DNA from: FEB-22 sp003105195
GTDB lineage: Bacteria; Pseudomonadota; Alphaproteobacteria; Rhizobiales; Xanthobacteraceae
DNA length: 64,000 nt
Direction of reading: 5' to 3'
Assembly (NCBI GenBank): GCA_027493405.1
Contig: JAOSKV010000045.1
Location: 62,001-126,000, forward strand
The notes under the pieces are model-generated. The model did no database searches. It had not been told where the DNA came from and worked only from the letters and a program-made list of their open reading frames with translations. Both the position numbers and the translations under genes were made by a program. The first letter of the stretch is position 1. Each line of letters begins with the position of its first letter. Of the stretch, positions 1 to 10,060 are shown in pieces.

Positions 1-1385
1 CTCGAAGGTCGGCTGCGAGATCAGGAACTCGACCGTGAAGGGCTCGCCGGTCTGCACGTTGACGAGCCGGCGGTCCTTGACCTCCCAGCCGGCCTCCTTG
101 AGGAGCCGCAGCGCCTCGCGCAGGTTGGCGCGGACCTTCTCGGGCGAGCCGTTCACCGGATTGGCGAAAGGCCTGGTGAAGACCTCGGCCGGCACCTTGT
201 CGCGCACGGTCTCGAGGATCTCCAGCTCCTTGCCCTGCGGGAGGCCTTCCGCGGCGAGCTCGGTGCCTTCGAAATAGCTCCGGGTGCGGCGGTACTGGCC
301 GTAGAAGATCTGCTTGTTCATCTCCTCGAAGTCGAAGACGTGGTTGAAGGCGAGCCGCACGCGCGGGTCCTTGAACTTGTCGCGCCGGGTGTTGAACACG
401 AACGACTGCATGCCGCCGGAGCTGCGGATCGGGAATTCCTCGAGCACCACGCGGCCTTCGCGCACGGCCGGGAACTCGTAGGCGGTCGCCCAGTCCTTGG
501 CGCTGTTCTCGGTGCGCCAGTCGATGGCGTCGCCCTTGAACGCCTCGAGCGCGACGGTCGAGTCGCGGAAATACTCGAAGCGCAGCTCGTCGAAGTTCTC
601 CTGGCCGATATTGACGGCGAGGTTGCGGCCCCAATAGTCCTTCACGCGCTCGAGCACGATGCTGCGCCCGGGCACGAATCCCTTCAGGCGGTAGGCTCCG
701 CTGCCGAGCGGCGGCTCGAGCGTCGTCGCCGCGATGTCGCGCGGCCGGCCCGAGGCGTCGGTGCCTTCCCACCAGTGCTTCGGCAGGATGCGCAGCTGGC
801 CGACGATCTGCGGCAGCTCGCGGTTGCCCTTCTCGTCGAACGTGAAGGTGACCTCGCGCGCGGCGGTCTTCTCGACCTTGGCCACGTGCCGGTAGTAGGC
901 CGCGTAGAAGGGATGGTTCTTGCGGTAGGCCTCGAGCGAGAAGATCACGTCCTCCGGCGTCACCGGCTTGCCGTCGTGCCACTTCGCCTCGGCGCGCAGC
1001 CGGTAGGTGACGGAGCCGTAGTCGGCCGGGTAGCTCACGGCCTCGGCGAGGAGCCCGTACTCGGTCGAGACCTCGTCGAGCGCCGGCGCCATCAGGAATC
1101 GTAGATGAGGTCGATGCCGCCGGCGATCGAGCCCTTCACGCCGGCCACCACGGTGTTGAAATTGTCGAAGGTGCCGACGGCGACCAGCCGCACGCTGCCG
1201 CCCTTCGGCGCGTTCGGATTGACATAGTCGAAATGCGCGAAGCCGGCGGGATATTTCGGCTCGCCGAAGAGCGAGAGACCGTGCCGCCAGGCCGTCTCGC
1301 CCTGCTGTGCGCCCGCGGGCAGCGCCGCGAGACCTCCGACCAAGAGGGCAAGGGCGGCACGGACGATGAAGCGGCTCGATGTCAC
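1..1385 (-). CDS. YejA-like oligopeptide ABC transporter substrate-binding protein (partial, one frameshift)
   Basis: Periplasmic solute-binding protein, family 5, expected to deliver oligopeptides or microcin C-like peptides to an ABC importer. The GTG at 1385 is preceded by GGAGG with a five-base gap and opens a signal peptide (MTSSRFIVRAALALLVGG, cleavage near AGAQQ). The mature start contains FGEPKYPAGFAHFDYVNP, typical of YejA. The frame breaks near 1090: GATTCCTGATGG would read on as S-L-M-A-P-A-L-D if one C were restored. The downstream frame then stays open to the window edge with family features such as KHWWEG and FNTRRDKF. The C-terminus lies outside the window. I read the break as a base-call error, not a pseudogene. 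Confidence 0.85.
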
Positions 1386-1576
1386 GCAGGCCTCCGGGGC
1401 GATGGGCTCTGGGGTCGTCGCAGGGTCTCGCGCAGACCCGGGCTTCGCGCCGGCGGGCGAGGAGAGCGACAATGGGGCGGATTATGTCGGTTTTTCGGTG
1501 CTTCGCCACCCGGGCAGGGTCGCATTGGCGTGATCCGGCAGGATCGGCGGGGGACCAATCGTCGCACAGTGCGGAA

Positions 1577-1599
1577 CGGCCGGGCACGAGGCCCGGCCG
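1577..1599 (-). terminator. Hairpin after the cytochrome c gene
   Basis: Perfect nine-base arms (CGGCCGGGC and GCCCGGCCG) around a five-base loop, 28 bases past the cytochrome c stop. There is no clear U-tract, so it may be a stabilising hairpin and not an intrinsic terminator. Confidence 0.45.
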
Positions 1600-1626
1600 C
1601 CGCGGAACCCCGACGAAACCGTGATG

Positions 1627-2196
1627 CTATTGCGCCTTCGGCGCCCCGCCGGCGTCGGCGGCCTTGGGCAGCGGCGCCGGATTGTCGGCCTGCGCATTCA
1701 GGTAGGCGATGAGGTCGGCGCGCTCGCTGCCGCGCGAGACGCCGGCGAAGCCCATGGTGGTGCCCGGCACCGCGCCCTTGGGATTCTGGATGAAGGCGTT
1801 GAGCTCCTCGATGGTCCACTCGCCGCCCTTCGCCTTCATGGCGGCCGAGTAGTTGAACCCCGGCACCGAGGCCTTGGCGCGGCCGATCACGCCCCAGAGG
1901 TTCGGACCGACCTTGTTGGGGCCGCCCTTCTCGAAGGTGTGGCAGGCCACGCACTTCTTGGCGGCGGTCAGCCCGCGCTCCACGGTGGCGTTGGCGAGCA
2001 GCTTCTCGATCGGCTCGTCGGCGGGGGCCGCCGCCTGCTGCTGCTGTTGCGGCTGCTCCTCGACCGCGATCTCGTAGCCGGGCTTCGCCGGCACGGCGGG
2101 CGCGAACAGTGCATCGGCCCCGATGTTGAGGGAGAGCAGCACGAGGCACGTGAACAGGAACGCGCCGAGGATCTTGTTGAGCTCGAAGGAATCCAT
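1627..2196 (-). CDS. Membrane-anchored c-type cytochrome (CycM-like)
   Basis: A 189-residue electron carrier. Residues 8-30 form an uncleaved signal anchor (ILGAFLFTCLVLLSLNIG) that holds the haem domain on the periplasmic side. A Gln/Ala/Pro-rich linker follows, then a class I cytochrome c fold with the CVACH haem site near residue 80, a GPNLWGV motif and the axial Met in TTMGFAGV. The ATG at 2196 was chosen because it begins exactly at the anchor; the frame is open further upstream only as GC-rich read-through. It is divergent from kdsB. The cytochrome-kdsB-pheA arrangement recurs in Bradyrhizobium relatives, where CycM passes electrons to the terminal oxidase; that role here is inferred. 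Confidence 0.9.
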   Translation of the reverse strand: MDSFELNKILGAFLFTCLVLLSLNIGADALFAPAVPAKPGYEIAVEEQPQQQQQAAAPADEPIEKLLANATVERGLTAAKKCVACHTFEKGGPNKVGPNLWGVIGRAKASVPGFNYSAAMKAKGGEWTIEELNAFIQNPKGAVPGTTMGFAGVSRGSERADLIAYLNAQADNPAPLPKAADAGGAPKAQ

Positions 2197-2262
2197 CGAA
2201 AGTCGGCTCCCGGGGGAGAAGCGGAACGGACCAGGCGCCCGCGGCGCGGACAGATAGCCGGT

Positions 2263-2290
2263 TTGCGCCGTCCCTGGCAACCCGTATAAG
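2263..2290 (+). promoter_or_regulatory. Candidate sigma-70 promoter of kdsB
   Basis: TTGCGC (2263-2268), a 16-base spacer and TATAAG (2285-2290), about 70 bases upstream of the kdsB ATG and between the divergent cytochrome c and kdsB genes. Found by eye only. Confidence 0.35.
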
Positions 2291-2362
2291 CGGAGCCGTG
2301 ACCTCGTGTTTCGCGTATGCCGGGCGGCCTCTGCCGCCCGGCTCTCCGTGTGGTGCGTGCCC

Positions 2363-3106
2363 ATGACGCCGGGCGAAGTCCTGATCCTGATCCCGGCCCG
2401 CATGGCCTCCACGCGGCTGCCCGACAAGCCCCTCGCCGCCATCGCCGGAACGCCGATGATCGTGCACGTGCTGCGGCGCGCCCAGGCGGCCGGCGTCGGC
2501 CGCGCCGTGGTTGCGACCGACTCGGACGCAATCGCGGCGACGGTCGCGGCGGCCGGCGGCGAGGCCGTGCTGACCCGCGCCGACCATGCCTCGGGCTCGG
2601 ACCGCATCTTCGAGGCGCTGGAGCGGCTCGATCCGCAGGGCGGCGTCGCCGTGGTGGTCAATGTGCAGGGCGACCTGCCGACGGTCGCGCCGGGCGACAT
2701 CACGGCGGCGCTCTCCCCGCTCGCCGATCCGGCGGTCGACATCGCGACCATCGCGGCCGAGATCCGCGAGCCGTCCGAGCGCACCAGCCCGCATGTCGTG
2801 AAGGTGGTCGGCTCGCCGGTCGGGCCGCGCCGGCTGCGCGCGCTCTATTTCACGCGCGCGACCGCGCCGTTCGGCGACGGGCCGCTCTACCACCATATAG
2901 GATTATATGCGTATCGGCGCGCGGCGCTCGCCCGCTTCGTGGCGCTGCCGCCCTCGGCGCTGGAGCGGCGCGAGAAGCTCGAGCAGCTGCGCGCGCTCGA
3001 GGCCGGGATGCGCATCGACGTCGCCCTGGTCGACACGGTGCCGCTCGGGGTCGACACGCCGGAGGACCTGGAACGGGCCCGGGCGCTGCTTTCGGGCCAT
3101 CCTTGA
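2363..3106 (+). CDS. kdsB: 3-deoxy-manno-octulosonate cytidylyltransferase (CMP-KDO synthetase)
   Basis: Activates KDO with CTP to CMP-KDO for lipid A-core assembly in the cytoplasm. The 247 residues match the family length. Visible motifs are the nucleotide-binding start LILIPARMASTRLPDKPL, VVATDSD, the NVQGDLP metal/substrate loop and HHIGLYAYRR near the active site. The ATG at 2363 places this start at residue 6; a longer in-frame start at 2306 would add residues that do not resemble the family. The HHIGLYAY stretch is written with rare AT-rich codons (ATA, GGA, TTA, TAT), unlike the rest of the gene. pheA follows 69 bases later on the same strand and may share its transcript. Confidence 0.95.
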   Translation: MTPGEVLILIPARMASTRLPDKPLAAIAGTPMIVHVLRRAQAAGVGRAVVATDSDAIAATVAAAGGEAVLTRADHASGSDRIFEALERLDPQGGVAVVVNVQGDLPTVAPGDITAALSPLADPAVDIATIAAEIREPSERTSPHVVKVVGSPVGPRRLRALYFTRATAPFGDGPLYHHIGLYAYRRAALARFVALPPSALERREKLEQLRALEAGMRIDVALVDTVPLGVDTPEDLERARALLSGHP

Positions 3107-3175
3107 GACGGTCCGACGAAAACCATTCCCACCTTCCGGGATCATGACCTAAATGGCGCAGGCGCGGGGACGAGC

Positions 3176-4039
3176 ATGAGCAGGGACAAGGCGAAGCGGA
3201 TCGTGTTCCAGGGCGAGCGGGGCGCCAACTCGCACATCGCCTGCCTCGCGGTCTATTCCGACTACGAGCCGGTGCCGTGCGCGACCTTCGAGGACGCGCT
3301 CACGGCGGTCTCCTCGGGCGAGGCCGAGCTCGGCATGATCCCGATCGAGAACTCGATCGCCGGACGCGTCGCCGACATCCACCACCTGCTGCCGCACGCC
3401 AACCTGCACATCATCGGCGAGCATTTCCTGCCGATCCACTTCCAGCTGATGGGGCTCAAGGGCGCGACGCTGGAGTCGATCAAGACCGTGGAGAGCCACA
3501 TCCACGCGCTCGGCCAGTGCCGCCGCTTCATCCGCGAGCGCGGCTACCAGGCCGTGATCGCGGCCGACACGGCGGGCGCGGCGCGCCACATCGCGGAGAC
3601 CGGCGACACGACGCGCGCGGCGCTCGCGCCGCGGCTCGCCGCCGACATCTACGGGCTCGAGGTGCTCGCCACCAATGTCGAGGACGTCTCCCACAACACC
3701 ACGCGCTTCGTGATCCTGTCGCGCGAGGAGAGGCTCGCGCCGCAGGGCAGCGGCCCGGTGGTCACGACCTTCATCTTCCGCGTCCGCAACCTGCCGGCCG
3801 CGCTCTACAAGGCGCTCGGCGGATTCGCGACCAACAACGTCAACATGACCAAGCTCGAGAGCTACATGCTCGAGGGCAACTTCTTCGCCACCATGTTCTA
3901 CGCCGACGTCGAGGGGCATCCCGACGATCAGAGCCTGCGCAACGCGCTCGAGGAGCTGAAGTTCTTCTCGCGCGAGTTCAAGATCCTCGGCGTCTATCCG
4001 GCGCATGCGTTCCGGGCGACGTTCCGGGAGGAGAAGTGA
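3176..4039 (+). CDS. pheA: Prephenate dehydratase
   Basis: Converts prephenate to phenylpyruvate in phenylalanine synthesis. The 287-residue monofunctional form has no chorismate mutase domain. The catalytic domain starts with VFQGERGANS and contains IPIENSIAG and the HNTTRF motif, whose Thr is catalytic. The C-terminal ACT domain (about residues 200-275) carries NNVNMTKLES, the site for phenylalanine feedback. The ATG at 3176 lies 69 bases after kdsB. Immediately after the stop the sequence falls into an abnormal G-tract, so any natural terminator is lost. Confidence 0.95.
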   Translation: MSRDKAKRIVFQGERGANSHIACLAVYSDYEPVPCATFEDALTAVSSGEAELGMIPIENSIAGRVADIHHLLPHANLHIIGEHFLPIHFQLMGLKGATLESIKTVESHIHALGQCRRFIRERGYQAVIAADTAGAARHIAETGDTTRAALAPRLAADIYGLEVLATNVEDVSHNTTRFVILSREERLAPQGSGPVVTTFIFRVRNLPAALYKALGGFATNNVNMTKLESYMLEGNFFATMFYADVEGHPDDQSLRNALEELKFFSREFKILGVYPAHAFRATFREEK

Positions 4040-4040
4040 C

Positions 4041-4118
4041 GCGGGGCGGGGGGGGGGGGCGGGGGGGGGCGGGGGGGGGGGGGCGCGCCCCCCCCCGGGG
4101 GGGGGGGGGGGGGGGGGG
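4041..4118. other. Low-complexity G/C tract, probable sequencing or assembly artefact
   Basis: Nearly every base is G except a block of C near the centre, including runs of more than 20 G. It starts two bases after the pheA stop and ends shortly before the phosphomannomutase stop. Normal sequence on both sides and two similar islands elsewhere argue for failed consensus calling rather than biology. Confidence 0.7.
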
Positions 4119-4180
4119 CCGACGCGGATCATGCGCCGGGTTGAACTGCGCGCCGCCTCCCCCGAGCGGATACCTGCCGC

Positions 4181-5680
4181 TCAGATTGTCTGATTGTACG
4201 CGCCGACTTCCTTGTGGGTGCGCAGCACGCCGTCGACGGCGCGGAACATCTCGTGCATGCGCTCGCGCGAGACCGGGCTCTCGACCACGACCACCAGCTC
4301 GGGCTTGTTGGAGGAGGCGCGCACCAGCCCCCAGGTGCCGTCCTCGACGGTCACGCGCACGCCGTTGACGGTGACGAGGTCGCGGATCTTCTGCCCGGCG
4401 ATCAGCACGCCCTCGGCCTTGGCCTCCTCGAAGTGCTTCACCACGGCGTCGACCACGCCGTACTTCACCTCGTCGGCGCAGTGCGGCGCCATCGTCGGCG
4501 AGGACCAGGTCTGCGGCAGCGCGCGCTTGAGGTCGGCCATGGTCTTGTCGGGGTTGCGGTCGAGCATGTCGCAGACCGCGAGCGCGAAGATCAGCCCGTC
4601 GTCGTAGCCGCGGCCGAGCGGCTTGTTGAAGAAGAAGTGGCCGGACTTCTCGAAGCCCGCGACCGCGCCGATCTCGTTGACGCGCCGCTTCATGTAGGAA
4701 TGGCCGGTCTTCCAGTACTCGGTGCGGGCGCCGTTCGCGGCGAGCACCGGGTCGGTCATGAAGATGCCGGTGGACTTCACGTCGACGACGAACACGGAAT
4801 TCGGCTGTTGCGCCGAGATGTCGCGCGCCAGCATGGCGCCGACCTTGTCGGCGAAGATCTCGTCGCCCTCGTTGTCGACCACGCCGCAGCGGTCGCCGTC
4901 GCCGTCGAAGCCGAGCGCCACGTCGGCGCCGCTTGCCGACACGGCGTCGCGCATGGCGTGGAGCATCTTCATGTCCTCGGTGTTGGGATTGTAGTTCGGG
5001 AAGGTGTGGTCGAGCTCGCAGTCGAGCCGCACCACCTCGCAGCCGACCGCCTCCAGCACCTGCGGCGCGAAGGCGCCGGCGGTGCCGTTGCCGCAGGCGC
5101 AGACCACCTTGAGCCGGCGCTTGATCTTCGGCCGGTCGGTGAGATCCGCGAGATAGCGCTCGGCGAGGCCGGAGACGAAGCGATAGGAGCCGCCGCCTTT
5201 CAGGTCGAAGCGCGCGTCGAGCACGATCTCCTTCAGGCGCGTCATCTCGTCGGGGCCGAAGGTGAGCGGGCGGTTCGCGCCCATCTTCACGCCGGTCCAG
5301 CCGTTGTCGTTGTGCGAGGCCGTCACCATGGCGACGCAGGGCACGTCGAGGTCGAACTGGGCGAAATAGGCCATGGGCGTCACCGCGAGCCCGATGTCGT
5401 GCACCCGGCAGCCGGCCGCCATCAGGCCCGTGATCAGCGCGTACTTGATCGCGGCCGAATAGCCGCGGAAGTCGTGGCCGGTGACGATCTCGGGGGCGAC
5501 GCCGAGCTCGCGGATCAGGGTGCCGAGCCCCATGCCGAGCGCCTGCACGCCCATCAGGTTGATCTCGCTGCCGAACAGCCAGCGCGCGTCGTACTCGCGG
5601 AAGCCGGTCGGCTTCACCAGCGGCTCGGACTCGTAGGCATAGGTGTTCGGAACGAGGGCAGGCTTCGGGGTCGGGAACAT
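4181..5680 (-). CDS. Phosphomannomutase/phosphoglucomutase
   Basis: Alpha-D-phosphohexomutase that interconverts hexose 6- and 1-phosphates and feeds nucleotide sugars for LPS and exopolysaccharide. The 499 residues contain the phosphoserine loop TASHN (serine near residue 126), the metal loop FDGDGDR, the sugar-binding loop FEKSGHFFF and a C-terminal phosphate-binding RASSNKPE. The ATG at 5680 has GGTGA a few bases upstream; a GTG three codons earlier (5689) is the alternative. Such genes are often named manB, algC or exoC in this group; the sequence alone does not decide mannose versus glucose preference. Confidence 0.92.
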   Translation of the reverse strand: MFPTPKPALVPNTYAYESEPLVKPTGFREYDARWLFGSEINLMGVQALGMGLGTLIRELGVAPEIVTGHDFRGYSAAIKYALITGLMAAGCRVHDIGLAVTPMAYFAQFDLDVPCVAMVTASHNDNGWTGVKMGANRPLTFGPDEMTRLKEIVLDARFDLKGGGSYRFVSGLAERYLADLTDRPKIKRRLKVVCACGNGTAGAFAPQVLEAVGCEVVRLDCELDHTFPNYNPNTEDMKMLHAMRDAVSASGADVALGFDGDGDRCGVVDNEGDEIFADKVGAMLARDISAQQPNSVFVVDVKSTGIFMTDPVLAANGARTEYWKTGHSYMKRRVNEIGAVAGFEKSGHFFFNKPLGRGYDDGLIFALAVCDMLDRNPDKTMADLKRALPQTWSSPTMAPHCADEVKYGVVDAVVKHFEEAKAEGVLIAGQKIRDLVTVNGVRVTVEDGTWGLVRASSNKPELVVVVESPVSRERMHEMFRAVDGVLRTHKEVGAYNQTI

Positions 5681-5715
5681 GCAATTCACCGTCGGAGGAA
5701 GAGGGGGGCGCGCAA

Positions 5716-5731
5716 GTCGGCGACAGCCGAC
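5716..5731. repeat. Small hairpin GTCGGC-GACA-GCCGAC
   Basis: Six-base perfect arms around GACA in the spacer before the phosphomannomutase gene. The same core (GTCGGC-AACA-GCCGAC) recurs at 60988-61003 inside another repeat, which suggests a shared mobile palindrome. Confidence 0.4.
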
Positions 5732-5802
5732 CGGCGCGGCCGGCTGATAACAGAAAACCGACGGATTGGGAAAAGGTTCGAGGCGAGCGGCTCGTGCGCA
5801 AG

Positions 5803-5919
5803 CGTCATCCCGGGCGCGTCAGCGCGCGCGACCCGGGATCCACAACTCCGGTCTGTCGGCCGGCGGCAAACCGCAGGGATCATGGATCCCGGCTCTCGCT
5901 CCGCTCGGCCGGGATGACG
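5803..5919. repeat. Family 1 palindromic intergenic repeat, copy 1
   Basis: Begins CGTCATCCCGG and ends CCGGGATGACG, with internal GGGATCCA and TGGATCCCGG arms, so the whole element folds on itself. The same design recurs at 6582, 10222, 15454, 20460, 59545 and 60926. It is the REP/BIME-like element common in Bradyrhizobium-type genomes. It lies between the phosphomannomutase promoter side and the protease 3' end. Confidence 0.85.
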
Positions 5920-5932
5920 GCGCTGTGAGGCC

Positions 5933-6439
5933 TCACCGCTCCAGCACGATGTGGTCGGGGCGCACCTCGAAGCGCGAGAGGCGGCGCAGGAAGCTCATGC
6001 CGAGCAGGTTGACGGCGAGCTTGCCGCGGTCGAGCACCAGCGCCTCCACGTCGTAGAGCGTGACGTTCTCGACGTCGACGCGGTTGAGGCGCACCGCCAT
6101 GGCGCGGGCGACGCCGTTTGCGGTCGAGACCCGGCGATTGAACTTCTCGCCGCTGCGGATCAGACCCATCCGTTCGGCGTCCTCGTAGCGCAGCGCCACC
6201 ACGGTCGCGCCGGTGTCGACCATGGCCTTCACGCGCTTGCCCTGAACCTCGATGTCGGTGACGAAGTGACCCTGCCGGTCCGAGCGGATGATCGCCTTGC
6301 CGGCCGGCGAGGCGAGGCTCACGGAGGGCCTGGCGGGCGCGCGCGGCGCCGAGCCCTCGACCGGCCCCGGCGCGAGCCGCGGCAGTGCCAGGGCGATGCC
6401 GATCATGATCGCCGCGAAGGAGAGAACCGTCTTGAGCAT
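5933..6439 (-). CDS. Membrane-anchored retropepsin-like aspartic protease (TIGR02281 type)
   Basis: A 168-residue clan AA protease homologue. Residues 1-20 form a signal anchor (LKTVLSFAAIMIGIALAL). The catalytic motif MVDTGATVVAL lies near residue 77, and the hydrophobic LLGMSFLRRL stretch near the end is typical of the family. One motif per chain implies a homodimer, with the active site probably in the periplasm. The ATG at 6439 has AGGAG six to seven bases upstream. Substrates are unknown. A family 1 repeat lies on each side. Confidence 0.85.
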   Translation of the reverse strand: MLKTVLSFAAIMIGIALALPRLAPGPVEGSAPRAPARPSVSLASPAGKAIIRSDRQGHFVTDIEVQGKRVKAMVDTGATVVALRYEDAERMGLIRSGEKFNRRVSTANGVARAMAVRLNRVDVENVTLYDVEALVLDRGKLAVNLLGMSFLRRLSRFEVRPDHIVLER

Positions 6440-6581
6440 GGCGCGCGCTCCTGGATCGACGGAGACTGGAGCGCGCGGCGCAACGATTGCGTAAACGGCC
6501 GCGCGCCGCGTGGCGCGATGGTGAACGGGGGGTTGAGCGGGGCGGGAGAATTCTATCGATCGCGCCGCGACCACACGCAGG

Positions 6582-6706
6582 CGTCATCCCGGCCGAGCGC
6601 GTGCGAAGCCCGCGCGAGAGCCGGCATCCACGGCCACGGCGCTCACGAAGCGGAAGGACCGGGACCACGGATCCCGGATCGCCGCCGCGCGGCGCCCGGG
6701 ACGACG
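6582..6706. repeat. Family 1 palindromic intergenic repeat, copy 2
   Basis: Starts CGTCATCCCGGCCGAGCGC and ends CCCGGGACGACG, with inner GGATC arms. It fills most of the space between the protease gene and the 3' end of upp and may serve as the upp transcript terminator. Confidence 0.8.
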
Positions 6707-6717
6707 TCCGGCGGACG

Positions 6718-7347
6718 TCATTTCGTCCCGTACATGCGGTCGCCGGCATCGCCGAGGCCGGGGACGATGTAGCCGTGGTCGTCGAGGCGCTCGTCGACGG
6801 CGGCGGTCCAGACGTGCACGTCGGGGTGATGGGCGTGGAACTTGGAGAGCCCCTCGGGGGCGGCGAGCAGGCAGACCACGCGGATATTGGCGGCGCTGCG
6901 CTCCTTGAGCCGGTCGACCGCGGCGATCACGGAATTCGCGGTGGCGAGCATCGGATCGAGCACCAGGACCAGGCGGTCGGCGACGTCCTCGGGCGCCTTG
7001 AAGTAGTACTCGACGGCGACCAGCGTCTTGGGATCGCGATAGAGCCCGATATGGGCGACGCGCGCCGAGGGCACGAGGTCGAGCATGCCGTCGAGAAAGC
7101 CGATGCCGGCGCGCAGGATCGGGGCCAATACGAGCTTCTTGCCGGCCAGCATGGGCGCGCGCATGGGCGCGAGCGGCGTCTCGATCTCGACCTCCTCGAG
7201 CGGCAGGTCGCGCGTCACCTCGTAGAGCAGCAGCATGCCGATCTCGTTGAGGAGCTGGCGGAAGCCCTTGGTCGAGCGCCGCTTGTCGCGCATCAATGTC
7301 AGCTTGTGCTGGACCAGCGGATGATCGACGACGGTGACGCCCTGCAT
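6718..7347 (-). CDS. upp: Uracil phosphoribosyltransferase
   Basis: Forms UMP from uracil and PRPP. The 209 residues equal the usual length. Visible are the PRPP-binding loop LVLDPMLATANS, APILRAGIGF and the uracil-contacting end DAGDRMYGTK. The ATG at 7347 has GAGGAG six bases upstream, which rules out the longer frame. It is the last gene of a leftward set with URC4- and URC1-like genes. In that pathway (described in Saccharomyces kluyveri as URC1/URC4/URC6) the phosphoribosyltransferase is part of uracil breakdown, so this copy may serve catabolism as well as salvage. Confidence 0.95.
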   Translation of the reverse strand: MQGVTVVDHPLVQHKLTLMRDKRRSTKGFRQLLNEIGMLLLYEVTRDLPLEEVEIETPLAPMRAPMLAGKKLVLAPILRAGIGFLDGMLDLVPSARVAHIGLYRDPKTLVAVEYYFKAPEDVADRLVLVLDPMLATANSVIAAVDRLKERSAANIRVVCLLAAPEGLSKFHAHHPDVHVWTAAVDERLDDHGYIVPGLGDAGDRMYGTK

Positions 7348-7366
7348 CGATGTCTCCTCACGCCCG

Positions 7367-7454
7367 GTCATGCCCGGCTTCATGCCGGGCAGCCACGACT
7401 TGCGGCTGCTCTGCAAGGAAGACGTGGACGGCCGGAACGAGCCCGGCCATGACG
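7367..7454. repeat. Family 4 palindromic repeat, copy 1
   Basis: Opens GGTCATGCCCGGCTTCATGC and closes GAGCCCGGCCATGACG, giving an imperfect long palindrome between URC4 and upp. A second member lies at 46843-46930. Confidence 0.65.
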
Positions 7455-7464
7455 TTCAGCACCC

Positions 7465-8707
7465 TCAGAATACCGTTCCGTCGCTCACCACGGCAATCGG
7501 CGGGCCCGCGTCGGGGCGCTTGTCGCGGGCGAGGCCGCGGCCGACGCTCCAGGTGCCGCCTTCGAGCACGCGCGCGAGCGGGAAGTCCTCGGCCGAGACG
7601 CCGAGCTCCTCGCGCACCAGCGGGGCGATGCGGTCGAGCAGCGCCACCGTGAGCGCGCGCCATTCGACGACCAGCGGCGAATCGACCGGCTGCGGCAGGT
7701 AGGCCTCGTCGGGCTCGCGCAGCGCGAGCACGCCGGAGTCCACGAACAGGCCGCCGTTGCGGTACTCGGCGAGGCCGGTGAGGCCGTCGATCTCGGTCAC
7801 GCGGATGCCGGCCCATTGCAGCGGCTCGATCAGCGAGTAGGCGAGCCACTGCGAGAGCTTGTGCAGCGGGACGAGGCCGTCGGTGGCATCGCCGCGCTTG
7901 ATCGCGGGATGGCGCCAGCAGTCGCCGAGCGGCAGGCCGCCGAGCGTGATGCGCGAGGGCCAGACCGGGGCGAGATGGAGGAGCAGCGCCTCGAGGATAC
8001 GCGGCGCCGGCAGGACGCCGCCGCGCGCCTCGGCGGCGAGATGATCGTACAGCCCGCCCGGCCGCGGCGCGTCGGCGAGACCGAACACCTTCGGGTTGGC
8101 GGCCACGGCCGCGCCGAGGCGCGCGAGCAGCTCGGCGCGGCCCGAGAGGCCGACCAGCGGGTTTCCCCCCCCCCCCCCCCAGGCCGCGCGCGAGGTCGTC
8201 CTCGGTGAGGGCGGCGAGGCGGGAGGCGTCGGCGCGCAGCGGCGCGCCCTTGTGGCCCGAGAAGGTGCCGGCCTCGAACATGCGCAGCGAGGCGAGCGCC
8301 AGGCCCTCGGAGCGGCCGACCACCAGGCCGGTCTCGGGGTCGAGATAGTGCCAGGCGGTGCCGGCGCCGGCGTCGAGCAGCACCGAGACGATGGCGAGGT
8401 CGAAGGCCGCGCGGGCGCGCGCCGCCGGGCTCGCCCAGGCCGCGGCCTCGGCGCGCTGCGCCCAGAGGTCGATGCCGTCGACCACGAAATGGCGCCAGCG
8501 CGCATGGAACGGCACGTCGCGCTGCGGATAGCTGACGCGGATCTTCTCGGCGACGACGTGCGCCGTGACGGCGAGGCGGTCGAGATCGACCGCGAAGTGC
8601 GCGAGGCGGTCGCCGAGCGCGAGCACCAAGAGCTCGTGGGCGCGCTCGCGCACCGCCGCGGCGTTCATCAGCGAGAGTGCGGCGCTCCGCTCGGTCTCCG
8701 GGCTCAT
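7465..8707 (-). CDS. DUF1688/URC4-family uracil catabolism protein (frameshifted in a C16 run)
   Basis: Homologue of URC4, an enzyme of unknown chemistry required for the URC uracil-degradation route. Two frames together give one protein of about 414 residues. The first covers the N-terminus (WRHFVVDGIDLW, TAWHYLDPETGLVVGRSEGL, HKGAPLRADASRLAAL). The second covers the C-terminus (NPLVGLSGRAELL, PLHKLSQWLAYSLIEPLQ, LTGLAEYRNGGLFVDSGVL). They meet at a run of sixteen C on the plus strand (8165-8180), where a wrong run length explains the shift. The ATG at 8707 is one base after the URC1 stop (TGAaATG), which indicates translational coupling. Confidence 0.88.
8165..8180. other. C16 homopolymer inside URC4
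   Basis: Sixteen consecutive C at the exact point where the URC4 frame changes. It encodes a Gly run that family members are not expected to have. Probably an overcalled or corrupted run. Confidence 0.7.
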
Positions 8708-8708
8708 T

Positions 8709-10060
<1,352 letters not shown>

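Noticed and set aside
340..1104. Long rightward open frame opposite the YejA-like gene
   Set aside because: It is antisense to a recognised protein; in DNA this GC-rich, shadow frames stay open by chance. Low-complexity Arg/Ala/Gly text and no motif.
2306..2362. Upstream start for kdsB
   Set aside because: The extra residues are not family-like, and the ATG at 2363 places the PARMASTRLPDKPL motif at the normal distance.
4041..4118. G-quadruplex regulatory element
   Set aside because: The tract is far too pure and long, abuts a C block and has a sister inside lepA that destroys coding sequence. A sequencing fault explains all of it more simply.
5803..5919. CRISPR-like repeats
   Set aside because: The repeated elements are scattered singly, palindromic over about 110 bases and lack regular spacers or cas genes.
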